From assembly GCA_019247135.1 (NCBI GenBank), contig JAFAPL010000248.1:1-6546 (forward strand): a stretch of 6,546 nt of DNA, read 5' to 3'. The position numbers were made by a program, and so were the translations under genes. The notes under the pieces are model-generated. The model worked only from the letters and a program-made list of their open reading frames with translations, was not told where the DNA came from and ran no database searches. The number at the start of each line of letters is the position of its first letter. Position 1 is the stretch's first letter. Shown here one piece after another: positions 5,119-6,546 of this stretch. Source of the DNA: Chloroflexota bacterium. Its GTDB lineage: Bacteria > Chloroflexota > UBA6077 > CF-72.

Positions 5119-6306
5119 GTGCACGACCTGCTAGCAGAAGCGCGCGCCCTACTCCCGCAATGCGTGGCGCTGCGTCGCTCCATTCACCGCGAACCCGAAC
5201 TTGGTCTCGACCTGCCCCTGACCCAGGCCAAGGTGCTCGATGCGCTGAACGGGCTGCCACTCGACATCCACACGGGTCGAAAAACGACCTCCGTCGTGGC
5301 CGACCTGCGGGGTGCGAAGCCAGGCAAGACGATCATCCTGCGCGGCGATATGGACGCACTTCCGCTTCAAGAAGACACGGGCCTGCCGTTCGCGTCCGAG
5401 CACCAGCGGAAAATGCACGCCTGCGGCCACGACGCTCACACGGCCATGCTCGCGTCGGCAGCACGCCTCCTCGCGTCGCGGCAGTCCGAACTCAGTGGCA
5501 CGGTGCGTTTCATGTTCCAGCCCGGCGAAGAGGGCTATCGCGGCGCACAGGTCATGCTGGACGAAGGCCTTCTCGATGGCGACCCCGCACCGAGCGCGGC
5601 TTTCGCCCTGCACTCGACGCCCCGCTGGGCGGCCGGCACCATCACCACGCGGCCTGGCCCGGTGCTCGCTTCCGCCGACTCGTTTCGGATCATAGTCACC
5701 GGACGTGGTGGTCATGCGTCGGCGCCGCACCTTTCGGCGGACCCGATCCCGGTCGCATGCGAGATCGTCACCGCTTTACAAACGTTCGTGACACGCAGCG
5801 TGAGCGTGTTCGAGCCCGGCGTGGTGACGGTTGGAAAAATCGAGGCGGGTACGACGCACAACATCATTCCCGAGACGGCGACGCTCACTGGCACGGTGCG
5901 AACGGTGTCGCCAGCGACGCGCCGCCACATCGTTTCCAACCTCAATCGAGTCGCGCAGGGCATTGCCGATGCGCATGGTGTGCGTGCCGAGACGATCGTC
6001 GACGAGGGCTACCCCGTGACCGTGAACGACGTCGAGTTCGCGCGTTTCGTGCTGGACGTTGCGCGCTCGTTGGTTGGACCAGAATGCGCACCCGAGCAGG
6101 CCACGCCGCAGATGGCCGCCGAGGATTTCTCGTACGTCCTCGAGCGCGTCCCGGGCGCGATGGTCTCACTGGGCACGCGCCCGAGCGGCATGTCAGAAGC
6201 CGAAGCGCCCGCGGGACACTCGAATCGCTACCTGCTCGAGGAGGAAGCGATGGTCAACGGCACCGCCATGTACGCGGCTGTCGCGCTCGAGTACCTCACC
6301 ACGTAA
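5119..6306 (+). CDS. M20 family (M20D-type) metallo-amidohydrolase
   Basis: The enzyme has 395 residues, typical for the hippurate hydrolase / IAA-amino acid hydrolase / N-acyl-amino-acid amidohydrolase group, which cleave an acyl group from an amino acid using a di-metal centre. Motifs in order: RRSIHREPELG (19-29), RGDMDALPLQE (75-85), the metal site HACGHDAHTAM (C102, H104), QPGEEG with the catalytic/ligand glutamates E137-E138, and H165 in ALHSTP. The lid/dimerisation domain begins near FRIIVTGRGGHASAPH and includes GTTHNIIPE. AAEDFSYVLERVPGAMVSLG and the C-terminal histidine H367 (GHSNRYLLEEEAM) complete the site. There is no signal peptide, so it is probably cytoplasmic. The start is GTG 5119, which precedes the family's first helix. 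It is isolated between two blocks of the 119-bp repeat, in the same direction as the peroxiredoxin-SDR pair. The acyl substrate cannot be told from the sequence. Confidence 0.95.
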   Translation: MHDLLAEARALLPQCVALRRSIHREPELGLDLPLTQAKVLDALNGLPLDIHTGRKTTSVVADLRGAKPGKTIILRGDMDALPLQEDTGLPFASEHQRKMHACGHDAHTAMLASAARLLASRQSELSGTVRFMFQPGEEGYRGAQVMLDEGLLDGDPAPSAAFALHSTPRWAAGTITTRPGPVLASADSFRIIVTGRGGHASAPHLSADPIPVACEIVTALQTFVTRSVSVFEPGVVTVGKIEAGTTHNIIPETATLTGTVRTVSPATRRHIVSNLNRVAQGIADAHGVRAETIVDEGYPVTVNDVEFARFVLDVARSLVGPECAPEQATPQMAAEDFSYVLERVPGAMVSLGTRPSGMSEAEAPAGHSNRYLLEEEAMVNGTAMYAAVALEYLTT

Positions 6307-6321
6307 CCCGCGGCTCTCGCG

Positions 6322-6384
6322 CAGGGGATCCTCTGGATAAGACAGCGCCAGCCCGCGACAGTAACCTACGGGGCTTCAAGGGTC
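6322..6384 (+). repeat. Intergenic repeat, partial copy P (subtype II, hairpin deleted)
   Basis: It starts 15 nt after the amidohydrolase stop with CAGGGGATC and jumps directly to CTCTGGATAAGACAG. Compared with copy D, the 27 bases comprising the hairpin and its flank are missing. The repeat's first part (TTCTATGCG...) is also absent. The rest, AGCGCCAGCCCGCGACAG through GGGCTTCAAGGGTC, matches subtype II and runs straight into copy D. Confidence 0.75.
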
Positions 6385-6502
6385 TTCTATGCGTGCTGCC
6401 CCGCACAGCCCCCGGGGATCTTCAAAGGGGATTCCCCTTTGAGACCCCTCTGGATGAGCCAGCGGCAGCCTGCCGCAGCAACCCTACGGGGCCTCAAGGG
6501 GC
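6385..6502 (+). repeat. 118-bp intergenic repeat, copy D (subtype I)
   Basis: This full copy runs in the same orientation as A and B. The hairpin CAAAGGGG-ATT-CCCCTTTG (6423-6441) has arms identical to copy A and a different loop. The second hairpin is GCGGCA-GCC-TGCCGC (6462-6476), longer by one pair than in copy A. The 3' half, CAGCAACCCTACGGGGCC, is shared with copy A. Confidence 0.84.
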
Positions 6503-6546
6503 TTCCATGCGTGCTGCCGCGTGAGCAACCCGAGCGATCTTCGAAG
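6503..6546 (+). repeat. Intergenic repeat, copy E (subtype II), cut by window end
   Basis: TTCCATGCGTGCTGCCGCG followed by TGAGCAACC matches the subtype II start in copy B. The part inside the window ends at GATCTTCGAAG, where the hairpin would begin. The array therefore continues to the right of the window. Confidence 0.72.

Noticed and set aside
4815..5134. Small ORFs beginning MRAA in the repeat copies
   Set aside because: The unit is 118-119 bp, so successive copies fall in different frames; copy D's ORF stops after 17 codons. An SD-like AAGGG precedes some ATGs, but the peptide is not conserved, so the repeat is treated as non-coding.
5160..6524. Plus-strand ORF of 454 codons overlapping the amidohydrolase
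   Set aside because: Out-of-frame shadow with Arg-rich product that runs into the repeat; the 5119-6306 frame carries the complete M20 metal site.

Overview
The window is GC-rich and gene-dense. It is most likely chromosomal DNA of a member of the Chloroflexota or a similar high-GC, partly leaderless-translating lineage. The hints are a fused AccD-AccA carboxyltransferase, GTG starts, weak or absent Shine-Dalgarno sequences, and TANNNT hexamers 7-8 nt upstream of several starts. The taxonomic call is inference from gene architecture, not a database match.

Layout. (1) Minus strand, 1-1901: a two-gene operon reads leftward. It starts with a membrane-anchored bifunctional-nuclease (BFN/DUF151) domain protein. 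After a 15-nt gap comes a fused acetyl-CoA carboxylase carboxyltransferase (beta then alpha), whose C-terminus lies beyond the window's left edge. (2) 1902-2047: a divergent intergenic region with a plausible minus-strand promoter, a perfect 7-bp inverted repeat overlapping it, and TGTTGACG direct repeats next to the plus-strand gene. (3) 2048-3370, plus: a short MetH-like protein with only a cobalamin-binding domain and the AdoMet-dependent reactivation domain; the homocysteine- and folate-binding modules are absent. (4) 3339-3560, minus: a small two-helix membrane protein with a CPCH motif resembling MerE-type proteins. It overlaps the MetH-like gene tail-to-tail and lies only 3 bp from the next plus-strand ORF. 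(5) 3564-4804, plus: a Bcp-type peroxiredoxin and a classical SDR oxidoreductase coupled by a TGATG overlap. (6) 4811-5048 and 6322-6546: copies of a 118-119 bp intergenic repeat with a conserved hairpin, on both sides of (7) an M20-family amidohydrolase at 5119-6306, plus.

How the genes relate. AccDA supplies malonyl-CoA for fatty-acid synthesis. The MetH-like protein would handle cobalamin and its reactivation in methionine synthesis if its catalytic partner is encoded elsewhere. The peroxiredoxin and SDR form a small redox operon. The M20 hydrolase stands alone between repeats. No known defence, CRISPR, phage or transposase gene is visible. The least explained element is the repeat family: two alternating subtypes, a stem kept while the loop varies, one copy that lacks the hairpin, and no conserved reading frame.
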